64,000 bases of DNA, taken from Affinundibacterium baiyunense. GTDB taxonomy: Bacteria > Pseudomonadota > Gammaproteobacteria > Burkholderiales > Burkholderiaceae_D. Made by a program: the position numbers and the translations under genes. Shown here in pieces: positions 46,653-56,534 of this stretch. Below the pieces are notes generated by a model. That model was not told the DNA's origin. It searched no databases and saw only the letters and a list, made by a program, of their open reading frames with translations. Position 1 is the stretch's first letter. Each line of letters begins with the position of its first letter. The DNA lies in contig NZ_JAGSPM010000001.1 in NCBI RefSeq assembly GCF_018139645.1, forward strand, positions 434,001-498,000, written 5' to 3'.

Positions 46653-47327
46653 ATGCAAAACAAAACACCAAGACGAACGCGAGACCGTATTTTAGATTTA
46701 TCACTAAAGTTATTTAATGACTTTGGCGAACCTAATATCACAACTACAATTATTGCCGAGGAGATGAGTATATCTCCAGGTAATCTTTATTATCACTTCA
46801 GAAACAAAGAAGACATTGTAAATTCTTTATTCGTGCAATTTGAAGAAGAAATTAATAAAAAGCTGGCCTTTCCAGAAGGCCGAAAAGCCAATATTCAAGA
46901 CATTTGGATCTATCTTCACCTCACCTTTGAATTAATTTGGCGCTATCGCTTTTTCTATCGCGACCTCAACGACTTACTGACACGCAATAGAAAGCTTGAG
47001 CTCACCTTTAAGCAAATTCTAAATCACAAAATCAAAGTCGCGACGGAACTCTGCTTGGGTTTGCGTGCCGATGGCGAATTTGAGGCAGACGATATTACCG
47101 TGGATGCATTAGCGACAAATATGGTCGTGGTCGCAACTTACTGGCTATCCTATGAATACGTTCGTAATCCGCGCAAGTATACGGAATTACAAACAATGTC
47201 AGAATCATTGGCGCGCGGCTGCTATCAAGTTATCGTGCAAATCAGCCCATATTTGCGGGGCAACACGAAAGAAGTTTTTGAAAAGCTGTCACAAGATTAT
47301 TTACTCAAAATTAAGCGTGAAGCCTAA
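46653..47327 (+). CDS. TetR/AcrR-type transcriptional regulator
   Basis: DNA-binding regulator, 224 residues. The N-terminal TetR HTH is DRILDLSLKLFNDFGEPNITTTIIAEEMSISPGNLYYHFRNKEDIVNSLF. The C-terminal ligand domain (about 75-224) resembles the TetR group with an aromatic-rich pocket (WIYLHLTFELIWRYRFFYRDLNDLL) also seen in regulators of polyhydroxyalkanoate or fatty-acid genes. A ligand cannot be named. The stop is five bases before the LOG-family gene, so the two may be co-transcribed. Confidence 0.94.
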   Translation: MQNKTPRRTRDRILDLSLKLFNDFGEPNITTTIIAEEMSISPGNLYYHFRNKEDIVNSLFVQFEEEINKKLAFPEGRKANIQDIWIYLHLTFELIWRYRFFYRDLNDLLTRNRKLELTFKQILNHKIKVATELCLGLRADGEFEADDITVDALATNMVVVATYWLSYEYVRNPRKYTELQTMSESLARGCYQVIVQISPYLRGNTKEVFEKLSQDYLLKIKREA

Positions 47328-47332
47328 TTCAT

Positions 47333-47905
47333 ATGAAATCAGTTTGCGTCTACTGTGGCTCAGCGAGTGGAAATTCGCCCGCATTTCAACAAGCAGCCCT
47401 ATCTCTCGCTAAGCAACTTGTTGCGAAAAATTTAGAATTAGTCTATGGCGGTGGCGATGTCGGGCTAATGAAAGTCATCGCTGACGAAGTAATGCGACTT
47501 GGCGGTCATGTGACCGGCGTTATTCCACAAGCTTTATTGGACCGAGAAGTTGGCCATACTCAGCTGAATAAACTCCATGTTGTTGCCAACATGCACGAAC
47601 GGAAAGCCATGATGGCGCAGCTTTCGGATGGATTTATCGCACTTCCCGGTGGAATAGGTACGCTAGAAGAATTATTTGAGATGTTCACTTGGCTGCAACT
47701 TGGTTTTCATCACAAGCCTTTAGGTTTGCTAAATGCTGATGGGTTTTATGACCACCTTCTACAATTTCTGGAGCATGCAGTTTTTTCTGGCTTTTTGAAA
47801 CCTGAACACAACGCATTACTCATTAAAGAAACAGATCCTTCACTACTACTCAATCGCATGCAGCATTTTAAAGACGCAATCAACGCAAAATCAACGCTTG
47901 GCTAA
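47333..47905 (+). CDS. LOG family protein (TIGR00730, cytokinin riboside 5'-monophosphate phosphoribohydrolase type)
   Basis: A Rossmann-like protein of 190 residues. The family motif PGGIGTLEELFE near residue 104 and YGGGDVGLMKVIADEVMRLGGHVTGVIPQ near 38-65 define the LOG/TIGR00730 group, whose members hydrolyse nucleoside 5'-monophosphates with release of the base. In bacteria the physiological substrate is often uncertain. It follows the TetR gene closely. Confidence 0.94.
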   Translation: MKSVCVYCGSASGNSPAFQQAALSLAKQLVAKNLELVYGGGDVGLMKVIADEVMRLGGHVTGVIPQALLDREVGHTQLNKLHVVANMHERKAMMAQLSDGFIALPGGIGTLEELFEMFTWLQLGFHHKPLGLLNADGFYDHLLQFLEHAVFSGFLKPEHNALLIKETDPSLLLNRMQHFKDAINAKSTLG

Positions 47906-48080
47906 TCTGTTGGGTGGCTAATTCGTCAAACTCAATTACGATTCCAACATTTCCAATGAATATGTACTCTAATCAAGGGTAAATTTGCGATTACAAGGTA
48001 AAATACGAAAATTGCGCTGAATATACCAAAACAAAGCAATTTGAAGTGCGTCACTACCATTTTCTTTCGATTGAAATCCC

Positions 48081-48290
48081 ATGAAATTCTCTAAACATTT
48101 TTCTCTTTATCAATCCGAAGCCACACAGTTTATCAATGGCTTAAAAGAAGCAAATCCACACTTAGAGCAAGGGCAGCGCGATGGTCGCGCCTTATTGTGG
48201 GACAAAGCTCCAGTTGATTTAGATAATCAACGACGCATCGCGGAAGCTCGCGTCAAACAGCAAGCTTATGTTTATCAAAACAAAAACTAA
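48081..48290 (+). CDS. DUF3460 family protein
   Basis: A 69-residue soluble protein matching DUF3460 in style: FSLYQSEATQFINGLKEANPHLEQGQRDGRALLWDKAPVDLDNQRR. The family is small, found mostly in betaproteobacteria, and has no known function. It lies directly upstream of scpA on the same strand with a gap of about 56 bases, a conserved neighbourhood. Confidence 0.9.
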   Translation: MKFSKHFSLYQSEATQFINGLKEANPHLEQGQRDGRALLWDKAPVDLDNQRRIAEARVKQQAYVYQNKN

Positions 48291-48346
48291 GCAAAATTGA
48301 AGCTGACAAATCACTTTTAATCGCTCAGCTTCAATTCCTCAGACGC

Positions 48347-49201
48347 ATGTCTACACAAAGTCTACCAGCGACAGAACTCCCAATTATTGGCGCAAACGAC
48401 AGCACACCAGATGTTGTTGATGGTTTGGCGTTTGCCAAATTGTATGGCGAACCACTGTTTAAACTGCCAAACGACTTATATATACCACCGGATGCACTAG
48501 AAATATTTTTAGAAGCATTTGAAGGTCCGTTAGATTTGCTGCTTTACTTGATACGCAAACAGAATTTCAACATTCTAGACATTCCGATGGCGCAGGTAAC
48601 ACAGCAATACCTGCAATACGTCGATCAAATCCGCAAACACAATCTCGAACTGGCTGCAGAATATCTATTGATGGCAGCCATGCTGATAGAGATTAAGTCT
48701 CGCATGTTAGTGCCAAGCAATAAGACGCAAGACGGCGAAGAAGCTGACGATCCTCGTGCTGCATTAGTACGCCGATTGCTCGAATATGAGCAAATGAAGT
48801 TAGCAGCGTACGATTTGAATGCACTCCCGCAACTTGGTCGCGACTTTCTGCACGCACAAGTCTACATTGAGCAAAACACCGTCTTACACTGGCCCGAAGT
48901 TCGCGTTTCAGATCTTCAACAAGCTTGGGCAGAAGTTCTCGGTCGAGCAAAACTAGTCGCGCATCACAAGATCAGCCGCGAAGAATTATCGGTTCGCGAG
49001 CACATGAGTAGTATTCTAAGGCGCTTACAATCAAGTAAATTCGTTGAATTTGCTGAGTTATTTGACCCTAGTCGTGGTGCACCTGTGGTGGTGGTTAATT
49101 TCGTCGCTTTACTCGAACTCGCTAAAGAAACACTGATTGAAATTACGCAAGCCGAGGCTTATGCCCCAATCTATGTAAGGCTTGCATACGCACCTGCGTA
49201 A
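48347..49201 (+). CDS. scpA: segregation and condensation protein A
   Basis: Kleisin subunit that joins SMC and ScpB in chromosome condensation. The N-terminal domain carries FEGPLDLLLYLIRKQNFNILDIPMAQVTQQYLQYV and EYLLMAAMLIEIKSRMLVP, both family signatures. A C-terminal winged-helix region follows (VVVVNFVALLELAKETLIEITQAEAYAPIYVRLAY). The N-terminus is about 50 residues longer than in Bacillus ScpA, common in betaproteobacteria. Length 284. panC follows. Confidence 0.97.
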   Translation: MSTQSLPATELPIIGANDSTPDVVDGLAFAKLYGEPLFKLPNDLYIPPDALEIFLEAFEGPLDLLLYLIRKQNFNILDIPMAQVTQQYLQYVDQIRKHNLELAAEYLLMAAMLIEIKSRMLVPSNKTQDGEEADDPRAALVRRLLEYEQMKLAAYDLNALPQLGRDFLHAQVYIEQNTVLHWPEVRVSDLQQAWAEVLGRAKLVAHHKISREELSVREHMSSILRRLQSSKFVEFAELFDPSRGAPVVVVNFVALLELAKETLIEITQAEAYAPIYVRLAYAPA

Positions 49202-49214
49202 GCCGCCCCCATGA

Positions 49215-50081
<867 letters not shown>

Positions 50082-50101
50082 CTCCACTCAACGCTAACGC
50101 T

Positions 50102-51013
50102 ATGCATCAACTTCACTCCCTATTTTGGCATTTGCTCAGCTTGATTTCCTTGTCTAGCCTTGCCTACTTGACTTGCTTGCCAGCACAAGCGCAAATTACA
50201 GTAAAAGATGACGCTCAAAGAAAAGTTAGCATAGAGAAACCTGCTACACGCATTATTAGTCTTGCTCCACATGTGACGGAACTTGTATTTGCTGCGGGCG
50301 CTGGCCAGTATTTAGTCGGCGTTAGTGAATATAGTGACTATCCCGAACAAGCTAAACACATTCAATCCATAGGAAATATTTTCGCACTTGATTTAGAGAG
50401 GCTGCTCGCACTCAAACCAGATTTGGTGATTATTTGGGGAACTGGCAATGCAAAACAACTAGCAAATAAATTGCGAGACAATAAAATTACAGTGTATGAG
50501 AGTGAGCCACGTAATTACGAAGACATAGCCAACTCAATCGAAAAAATCGCACAATTAAGCAAGACTGAAAAAATTGGATTTGATAATGCGAAACAGTTTC
50601 GTGTTCGTCTAGAGCGTTTGCGCAACACCTATCAGCTAAAAAACAATGAAAAACCAATCACAGTTTTTCATCAAATGGTGAAGAGTCCGCTGATGACGAC
50701 GAATCGAGAACACTTCATCTCAAAGATGATTGAATTGTGTGGAGGCAAGAATGTTTTTGCAGATTTAAAGGAAATCAGTGCAAGCATTAGTTTAGAAGCA
50801 TTGCTTGCTGCTAATCCTGAGTTCATTTTTAGTAGCGGTCAAGACAATTCAAAACTACTTCAAGATTGGAAAAGTTTTCCCAATCTAACGGCTGTCAAAA
50901 AACAAAATTTATTCAGCATTCCTGGAGATTGGCTGCATCGCTCTGGTCCGCGCGTCCTTGATGCGACCGAACTGCTTTGCAAAAACATCAGTGAAGCAAA
51001 AAAGAAAATCTGA
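50102..51013 (+). CDS. BtuF-like cobalamin/iron-complex substrate-binding protein
   Basis: Periplasmic substrate-binding protein of the cluster A-II (BtuF/FhuD) type, 303 residues, with a signal peptide ending near PAQA. The Peripla_BP_2 fold is shown by RIISLAPHVTELVFAAGAGQYLVGVSEYSDYPEQA, FALDLERLLALKPDLVIIWG and the C-terminal FSIPGDWLHRSGPRVLDATELL. BtuF is the best guess (cobalamin), with heme or siderophore binders as alternatives. No permease or ATPase gene is adjacent, so it presumably works with a transporter coded elsewhere. Confidence 0.87.
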   Translation: MHQLHSLFWHLLSLISLSSLAYLTCLPAQAQITVKDDAQRKVSIEKPATRIISLAPHVTELVFAAGAGQYLVGVSEYSDYPEQAKHIQSIGNIFALDLERLLALKPDLVIIWGTGNAKQLANKLRDNKITVYESEPRNYEDIANSIEKIAQLSKTEKIGFDNAKQFRVRLERLRNTYQLKNNEKPITVFHQMVKSPLMTTNREHFISKMIELCGGKNVFADLKEISASISLEALLAANPEFIFSSGQDNSKLLQDWKSFPNLTAVKKQNLFSIPGDWLHRSGPRVLDATELLCKNISEAKKKI

Positions 51014-51032
51014 GATTTTTTCAATCTCAGAT
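51008..51032. terminator. hairpin over the btuF-like stop codon
   Basis: A perfect 10-bp stem ATCTGAGATT/AATCTCAGAT that includes the stop codon of the substrate-binding protein. No strong T-run follows. It lies between convergent genes. Confidence 0.5.
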
Positions 51033-51127
51033 CATACATACTTAATGTATAGCCTCGGTATAAGCCTCATTATTCGACGATTATCCTAATCAGACTAAAG
51101 TCGCCCTAAACCAGTCGACTTTTATGA

Positions 51128-51658
51128 TTAGTGCAATGGATAACTGCGATACTCGCCATCTTCGTCTTCGTCATCATGATGATGACCATGCGCACCGTGG
51201 ACATGACCGTGCGCTATTTCTTCAGTCGTCGCCTCGCGTACTTCAGTCACATGCAAAGTAAATCGCAGCGCAATTCCTGCTAATGGATGATTGCCATCTA
51301 AAACAACTTTATCTTCAGCAATTTCAGTCACTGTAAAAATCAAACTTTCTCCGTCCTGGTCATCATCTGGCGTGCCCTCAAATTGCATCCCCACTTCAAT
51401 CGGCGATGGTAAGCGACTACGGTCTTCGATCTTCACCAAGTCAGCGTCATATTCACCAAATGCGTCTTCTGGCTCAACTTGAATCGTCTCATTAAAGCCA
51501 ACTGACTGACCATCCAAGGCTTCTTCAATCTTTGGCAAAGTGTTTTCGTAGCCACCGTGAAGGTATACCATTGGTTCTTGCCCCTGCTCAATCAGATTTC
51601 CAAGCGTATCAGACAAGCTGTACTCGACAGTTACCACAGTATTTTTGGCAATTTTCAT
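51128..51658 (-). CDS. slyD: SlyD-type FKBP peptidyl-prolyl isomerase
   Basis: Cytoplasmic FKBP-type proline isomerase and chaperone, 176 residues. The FKBP domain (AKNTVVTVEYSLSDTLGNLIEQGQEPMVYLHGGYENTLPKIEEAL) holds the IF chaperone insert between about residues 70 and 125. The C-terminal tail is histidine- and acid-rich (HGHVHGAHGHHHDDEDEDG), a metal-binding tail as in SlyD, which supplies nickel to hydrogenases and other metal sites. No cysteines are present in the tail, unlike E. coli SlyD. Confidence 0.94.
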   Translation of the reverse strand: MKIAKNTVVTVEYSLSDTLGNLIEQGQEPMVYLHGGYENTLPKIEEALDGQSVGFNETIQVEPEDAFGEYDADLVKIEDRSRLPSPIEVGMQFEGTPDDDQDGESLIFTVTEIAEDKVVLDGNHPLAGIALRFTLHVTEVREATTEEIAHGHVHGAHGHHHDDEDEDGEYRSYPLH

Positions 51659-51772
51659 ACTATTTCCTTAAAATTTTCAGTTCTTTTGTAATACATCACG
51701 CATTATACCTTCCTCAAGTGACGTCGATGATTTATCCTGCCAGAACTTTTCACACCCGATTGACTTTGCAAA

Positions 51773-52912
51773 ATGAAAAAAAACACGACCGCGCTCACTT
51801 TATTAGGTGGAATTACACCTGAAGAATTCTTCGCTACCTATTGGCAAAAAAAACCACTGCTCATTCGTCAAGCAATTCCTAACTTTAAAGCCCTTTTTAG
51901 CCCTGAAGAACTGTTTGAAATGGCGGGTCGCGACGACGTCGAATCGCGCCTGATTTGCTTTTTCAATCAACACTGGGAAATGAAAAATGGCCCAATCGAG
52001 AAGATCCCCGTTAGGGAGAAGAAGGACTGGACGCTGTTGATTCAAGGCGTCAATCTTCACCAAGCCAAAGCAGATGAATTACTCCGCCAGTTTAGATTTG
52101 CACCTGATGCAAGGCTGGATGATTTAATGATCAGTTACGCACGTGAAGGTGGTGGTGTTGGTCCACATTTTGATTCTTATGATGTTTTCTTGCTGCAAGC
52201 ACATGGCCAGCGCCGCTGGCAGATCAGTGCACAAAAAGATCTAAGCTTGATCGAAGGAATGCCGCTGAAAATACTGCGCAATTTCAAACCAGAGCAGGAA
52301 TACATATTAGAACCTGGCGACATGCTGTACTTACCACCACACTACGCCCATGATGGTGTAGCTCTTGGTGAATGTATGACGTATTCAATTGGTTTCAAAT
52401 CACCTTCGTTTCAAGAACTAGGTGAAGGCTTTTTGCAGTTCATGGCAGACACGATTGATCTACCTGGCAGGTATGCCGACCCTGAACTCGAAGCGAGCAA
52501 AAATCCAGCGGAATTGGGCACAGCGATGATAGAAAAAATATGCGCCGAACTTGAGAAAATAAAGTTAGGCAAAGAAGACATGACTATCTTCTTGGGTGAA
52601 TATTTGACTGAACCTAAAGCCAGTGTTTTTTTCGACTCACCTGAGAAACCATTCTCGCCACAAAAATTTACTACCGCGGCGCTCAAGCATGGTGTCAAGC
52701 TTGCGCTAAAAACACAAATGCTATATCAAGCAAAACATGTATTTATCAATGGCGAATCTTTTAGTGTCGGAAAGAGTGACAAACAAATCCTTAGCTTGTT
52801 AGCCAACCAGCGCTTCCTCAGTTCAGAAGAGATTGCAAAAGCTTCAGACGATGTGCTCGAAGCCTTTTGTATTTGGTATGAAGATGGCTGGTTACAGCTT
52901 TCCAAAAAGTAA
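51773..52912 (+). CDS. ribosomal oxygenase, RoxA/YcfD type (cupin/JmjC)
   Basis: Fe(II)/2-oxoglutarate oxygenase, 379 residues, related to E. coli YcfD/RoxA, which hydroxylates an arginine of ribosomal protein L16. The N-terminal motif GGITPEEFFATYWQKKPLLIRQAIPNF is characteristic. The JmjC metal site is HFDSYDVFLLQAHGQRRW (HxD near residues 129-131) with a later His in YLPPHYAHDGVAL. A C-terminal dimerisation/winged-helix region follows. It is divergent from slyD. Confidence 0.93.
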   Translation: MKKNTTALTLLGGITPEEFFATYWQKKPLLIRQAIPNFKALFSPEELFEMAGRDDVESRLICFFNQHWEMKNGPIEKIPVREKKDWTLLIQGVNLHQAKADELLRQFRFAPDARLDDLMISYAREGGGVGPHFDSYDVFLLQAHGQRRWQISAQKDLSLIEGMPLKILRNFKPEQEYILEPGDMLYLPPHYAHDGVALGECMTYSIGFKSPSFQELGEGFLQFMADTIDLPGRYADPELEASKNPAELGTAMIEKICAELEKIKLGKEDMTIFLGEYLTEPKASVFFDSPEKPFSPQKFTTAALKHGVKLALKTQMLYQAKHVFINGESFSVGKSDKQILSLLANQRFLSSEEIAKASDDVLEAFCIWYEDGWLQLSKK

Positions 52913-53214
52913 AAATTTGTGACAAACAAGGTGTGGATTTGCTCGCTTTTGTACCTTTTTGATCGACTTACAACATGGAATGTCAGTATTCAAGTAAAAA
53001 TGCATAAATAAGCTGACTTTTTTAGAAAAAAGCGCAATCAAGTATATTCGATTGACAGAAAATTCATTATAATTCGCGGTTAGGAAAGTTTCGAAGGACA
53101 TGTAAAATCTACTTGATTTTTATGCCGACGACTTAACCTATTGAGCGATAATTACCGGTAATTATTCATCGCAAGTTTGTTGTTTTTTTAGATCTATTTT
53201 TTGAAAGTAAAAAC
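52913..53214. other. intergenic region upstream of the small lipoprotein
   Basis: About 300 bases without a normal gene. TTGACA (53052-53057) and TATAAT (53068-53073) are present but only ten bases apart, too close to act as a pair, so TATAAT probably works with another element. A perfect 18-base palindrome (53148-53165) flanked by GCGAT/ATCGC and followed by a T-rich run lies 50 bases before the gene. A ribosome-binding site with ATG immediately followed by TAA occurs at 53100-53105. Confidence 0.45.
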
Positions 53215-53454
53215 ATGAAAAAATCACTTTTGCTCGTTTCTATGTTGGCAGTAGCTTTGGTAGCATGCAACAAACCAGCTGAAACTCCAGCTTCTACTCC
53301 AGCTGTTGAAGCAGCTCCAGCATCTGCACCAGCATCTGCACCAGCAGCTGAAGCAGCTCCAGCATCTGCACCAGCAGCTGACGCAGCAGCATCTGCAGCG
53401 TCTCCAGCAGCTGAAGCAGCTCCAGCAGCAGCTTCTGCAGCAGCATCTAAGTAA
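53215..53454 (+). CDS. small Ala/Pro/Ser-rich lipoprotein
   Basis: A 79-residue protein with a lipobox LVAC (Cys18) after a short hydrophobic signal, so membrane-anchored. The mature part is almost only Ala, Pro, Ser and Glu, in repeated APASAPA and AAEAAP units. Such sequence forms an extended, disordered tether. The DNA shows the same direct repeats (CCAGCATCTGCACCAGC units). A strong terminator follows 20 bases after the stop, so it is transcribed alone as a very short mRNA, which often marks an abundant protein. No homologue was recognised by function. Confidence 0.85.
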   Translation: MKKSLLLVSMLAVALVACNKPAETPASTPAVEAAPASAPASAPAAEAAPASAPAADAAASAASPAAEAAPAAASAAASK

Positions 53455-53468
53455 TTTATTACTTTTAG

Positions 53469-53498
53469 AAAAAAGCCGGTCTTTGACCGGCTTTTTTT
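53469..53498 (+). terminator. intrinsic terminator of the small lipoprotein
   Basis: A 7-bp GC-rich stem GCCGGTC/GACCGGC extended by A-T pairs, a 3-base loop and seven T residues. Confidence 0.93.
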
Positions 53499-53574
53499 AA
53501 GTCTATCGATTTGTAAATAACTGGTTTTAGCAATAACTCGTCAGATAGCTCGCAAGTACGAAATAATCGACATA

Positions 53575-53603
53575 AAAAAAGCGAATTTCAAAATCCGCTT
53601 TCT
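53575..53603 (-). terminator. intrinsic terminator of bamC
   Basis: On the minus strand: a 9-bp stem AAGCGGATT/AATTCGCTT with one G-T pair, a 4-base loop and a T-run, just after the bamC stop. Confidence 0.75.
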
Positions 53604-53608
53604 ATTAC

Positions 53609-54811
53609 TTATTTCAACTGTTCATTAAGAACTTTTAAAATCTTATTCGCCACTGGTGTCGCTGAAACCTTGCCATCTTCGCCGTGAACTGTAACGCGAC
53701 TAACCTCACCTGCATCACGCACTAAGATTCGATATTTTTCACCATCTTTGGCGGCATCGCTAGAACCCCAAGAGAATAATTTTGCAAAGAAGCCTTCACT
53801 CGCACCTTTGGTTTTCGCATCAATATCTTGATCGATATAGCGCACAAAATAGATTCCTTTGGAGCGATCACGATCTTCAATCGTAAAGCCAATGCGATCA
53901 AGTGCTAAGCCAACTCGACGCCATGAGCGATCAAATCCTTCGTCAGTCTCTAAGTAACTTAAATCATTGAGACTCAGCAATTTAGAACGTGGCGCATCCG
54001 TACTAGCTGGCGCTTTATCCGTCGGCGCTGCGGCGGCTGCAACCACTGCTTTCGCCTTCACTTCATCCGCGCCTAAACGAAGCATTAAACGTGATAAGAA
54101 CTCTGCTTCTAATCCAGCATCATTAGCACGAGAAGTCCAAGCAGTATTACTCTTATCGCTACCAGTCAAAACCTCTTGGGCGCCGCGATGACTGACGTAA
54201 ATCTCGACTTCGCCATTTGGACTACGTTCAACACGGGTACGGAACTTGTCACGTTCACCAGTCGAATATAAACCATCGAATACCTTACCAATAGTTGAAC
54301 GAATTAAATCTTGTGGAATTTTTCCACGATTTTCAGCCCAATCAGTTTCCATCACACCAGTGGCTTCATTCTCGACATTAATCAAGAAACCTTGCTCTTG
54401 CCAAAAATCTTTCAACTGCGGCCATAACAATTCCGGCGTTTGCTTCACAACCAAATAACGTTGTGTGCCGTTGCGTTCAATACGCATATCTTTCAATTGA
54501 TTCGGAGCGACTACACCATTAGCTGTGGCAACCGCGCCGCCGGCACGTTTGGCTGCATAAGCCGATGCAGTTGCACTACCCTGGTCAGCATCAGGGATCG
54601 AAAAACGGCTATCGCGACGAATTTGTGTCAAATCCGGTGGAACTTCCAAAGAAGTCGTCTTTGCCTTACTCGCGCTCTTATAATCAATACGATTTGACTC
54701 AGCAATACTTCCAACAAAACTACAACCAGTAGAAATACTTGCAACTCCAATTACACCAGCCAATGCTAAAGCACGAACCATTTTTTTATTAGCAACAACG
54801 CTTTTTGCCAT
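53609..54811 (-). CDS. bamC: outer membrane protein assembly factor BamC (NlpB/DapX)
   Basis: Outer-membrane lipoprotein of the Bam complex, 400 residues. The lipobox is STGC (Cys30), followed by the unstructured BamD-binding segment (ESNRIDYKSASKAKTTSLEVPPDLTQ), which is the most conserved part of the family. Two helix-grip domains follow (about 115-215 and 280-395), joined by an Ala-rich linker. The true start could be M1 or M11 (MVRALALAG). It lies downstream of dapA, as is usual. Confidence 0.93.
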   Translation of the reverse strand: MAKSVVANKKMVRALALAGVIGVASISTGCSFVGSIAESNRIDYKSASKAKTTSLEVPPDLTQIRRDSRFSIPDADQGSATASAYAAKRAGGAVATANGVVAPNQLKDMRIERNGTQRYLVVKQTPELLWPQLKDFWQEQGFLINVENEATGVMETDWAENRGKIPQDLIRSTIGKVFDGLYSTGERDKFRTRVERSPNGEVEIYVSHRGAQEVLTGSDKSNTAWTSRANDAGLEAEFLSRLMLRLGADEVKAKAVVAAAAAPTDKAPASTDAPRSKLLSLNDLSYLETDEGFDRSWRRVGLALDRIGFTIEDRDRSKGIYFVRYIDQDIDAKTKGASEGFFAKLFSWGSSDAAKDGEKYRILVRDAGEVSRVTVHGEDGKVSATPVANKILKVLNEQLK

Positions 54812-54922
54812 GTGAAAATCCCTACGAATTGTAATCAGTTAAATATGCATGAAAACACGATTGCTGGCGTAAAACTGGGCATTCCAGAACACAATAAACC
54901 ATGCATTCGTCTGATGTTCTAA

Positions 54923-55798
54923 TTAAAGCACACCAGCTTCACGTAAAGCGGAACGAACAATATCATGATATTGCGTAGAAAGGCTAACCAATGGCAAACG
55001 AATTCCCTTAGGAATCAATCCCATTTCAGCCAAGGCCCATTTGACAGGGACTGGATTTGGCTCCACAAATAATTTCGCATGTAGCGGAATTAAGCGATTA
55101 TTTATCTCAACGGCCTTTGCAATCTCGCCATTCATTGCTGCCGCACATAATTCATGCATTGCACGTGGTGCGACGTTTGCAGTGACTGAGATATTCCCTT
55201 TACCACCGCAAAACATCAAGGTCATCGCGGTAGGATCATCACCGGAATACACCGCGAATGATTTCGGCAGCAAGCGCAACAACTCTAAATCACGTGCAAT
55301 ATTGCCGCTCGCCTCTTTGATACCAACGATGCCTGGCAATTGAGCTAAACGTACAAGCGTTTCATTGGACATATCAGCAACTGTACGACCTGGAACGTTA
55401 TACAAAATAATCGGAATATCAACGGACTCAGAAATTTTCTTGAAGTGTTGATACATACCTTCTTGCGTCGGACGATTATAGTAAGGCACGACTTGCAAAG
55501 AAGCATCCGCACCAGCCTCTTTCGCAAATTTCGTCAAAGCAATCGCTTCTACTGTTGAATTTCCGCCGGAACCAGCAATAATCGGAACGCGTTTGTTGGT
55601 GTGTTCGACTGCGATACGAATCAACTCACAATGCTCTTCCACACTTACTGTCGGAGACTCGCCTGTTGTTCCTACTATAACAATGCCGTCAGTCCCTTCA
55701 GCAATATGCCAATCAATCAGCTTACGCAAGCTTGGAATATCGAGACTACCATCGTCATGCATTGGGGTCACAATCGCGACCAAACTTCCTTGTATCAT
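54923..55798 (-). CDS. dapA: 4-hydroxy-tetrahydrodipicolinate synthase
   Basis: First committed step of lysine and diaminopimelate synthesis: condenses pyruvate with aspartate semialdehyde. TIM barrel with the Schiff-base lysine in [11 protein letters not shown] near residue 161, GTTGESPTV near 43 and the catalytic Tyr in [11 protein letters not shown] near 133. I start it at the ATG at 55798 ([17 protein letters not shown]), the usual family start, giving 291 residues. ATG 55804 and GTG 55831 are also in frame. bamC follows downstream. Confidence 0.97.
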   Translation of the reverse strand: MIQGSLVAIVTPMHDDGSLDIPSLRKLIDWHIAEGTDGIVIVGTTGESPTVSVEEHCELIRIAVEHTNKRVPIIAGSGGNSTVEAIALTKFAKEAGADASLQVVPYYNRPTQEGMYQHFKKISESVDIPIILYNVPGRTVADMSNETLVRLAQLPGIVGIKEASGNIARDLELLRLLPKSFAVYSGDDPTAMTLMFCGGKGNISVTANVAPRAMHELCAAAMNGEIAKAVEINNRLIPLHAKLFVEPNPVPVKWALAEMGLIPKGIRLPLVSLSTQYHDIVRSALREAGVL

Positions 55799-55982
55799 TG
55801 TCATCTTAGCACGTGGAAAAAGTAAAGCCACTATTGTAGCGGATCGTTACCTGCTATGGGAGAGAATCGAAGATAGATTCAAGCACAATCAATGAACAAA
55901 ATCGATTCGCAAATAAAAACTAGCTCAATCAAATGGCAAAGTATTAGAAATCAAAAAAAACTACGCGTCACTACAATCTTAC

Positions 55983-56534
55983 TCACTCTTGGCTGCGTAA
56001 TTTACGTACACAAATTCTTTGAACGATGGCTGGTGATGGCTGGTTGACAAAACCATGTTCAAAACCAAGACATTGCTGGCGTCCACTTTGCTGCTGAGTG
56101 AAGACAAAATGATTTAACAACTCCTTTTCAGCAAGCAGAAAATCGGGATTACGCGGGCGACCAAATTGTTCGTTGCCAACGGCAAAGGTTTCGTAAATTA
56201 GCAGACCATGATGCATAATAGATTCGAGTAATTTAGGCATTAAAGGACGATGCAAATAATTCGTCACCACGATAGCCGCAAATTGATGGTCTTCAAATGG
56301 CCAAACAAAATCTGCCGACTCCAAATCAAGTTCAAAGCAGCGAATACCCAAAGGCCTTAACGTATCCAGCAAATCAGCGCGTTGATCAACTGCCCAAACC
56401 TCGTAACCAGCTTCCTTCAAAAGACGTGAATGACGCCCACTACCACAGGCAAGATCCAGAACAGGTCCGGTTGCGCGCGGAATTTCCGTCATATATCGCA
56501 ACACCCAATCAGATGGCTGGCTAGCAGGCGACAT
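55983..56534 (-). CDS. class I SAM-dependent methyltransferase
   Basis: A small methyltransferase of about 183 residues. The SAM-binding motif I is VLDLACGSGRHSRLLKEAGYEVWAVDQ near residues 25-50, and the next acidic motif is IRCFELDLESADF. The layout is like TehB. The substrate is unknown. I start it at ATG 56534 (MSPASQPSDWVLRYMTE), whose first base is shared with the stop codon of the upstream M50 protease (TGATG). The ORF extends in frame to 56612, but this overlaps the protease. Coupled translation is likely. Confidence 0.9.
   Translation of the reverse strand: MSPASQPSDWVLRYMTEIPRATGPVLDLACGSGRHSRLLKEAGYEVWAVDQRADLLDTLRPLGIRCFELDLESADFVWPFEDHQFAAIVVTNYLHRPLMPKLLESIMHHGLLIYETFAVGNEQFGRPRNPDFLLAEKELLNHFVFTQQQSGRQQCLGFEHGFVNQPSPAIVQRICVRKLRSQE

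Noticed and set aside
53052-53073. TTGACA...TATAAT promoter before the small lipoprotein
   Set aside because: The two perfect hexamers are only ten bases apart, which does not fit sigma-70 spacing.
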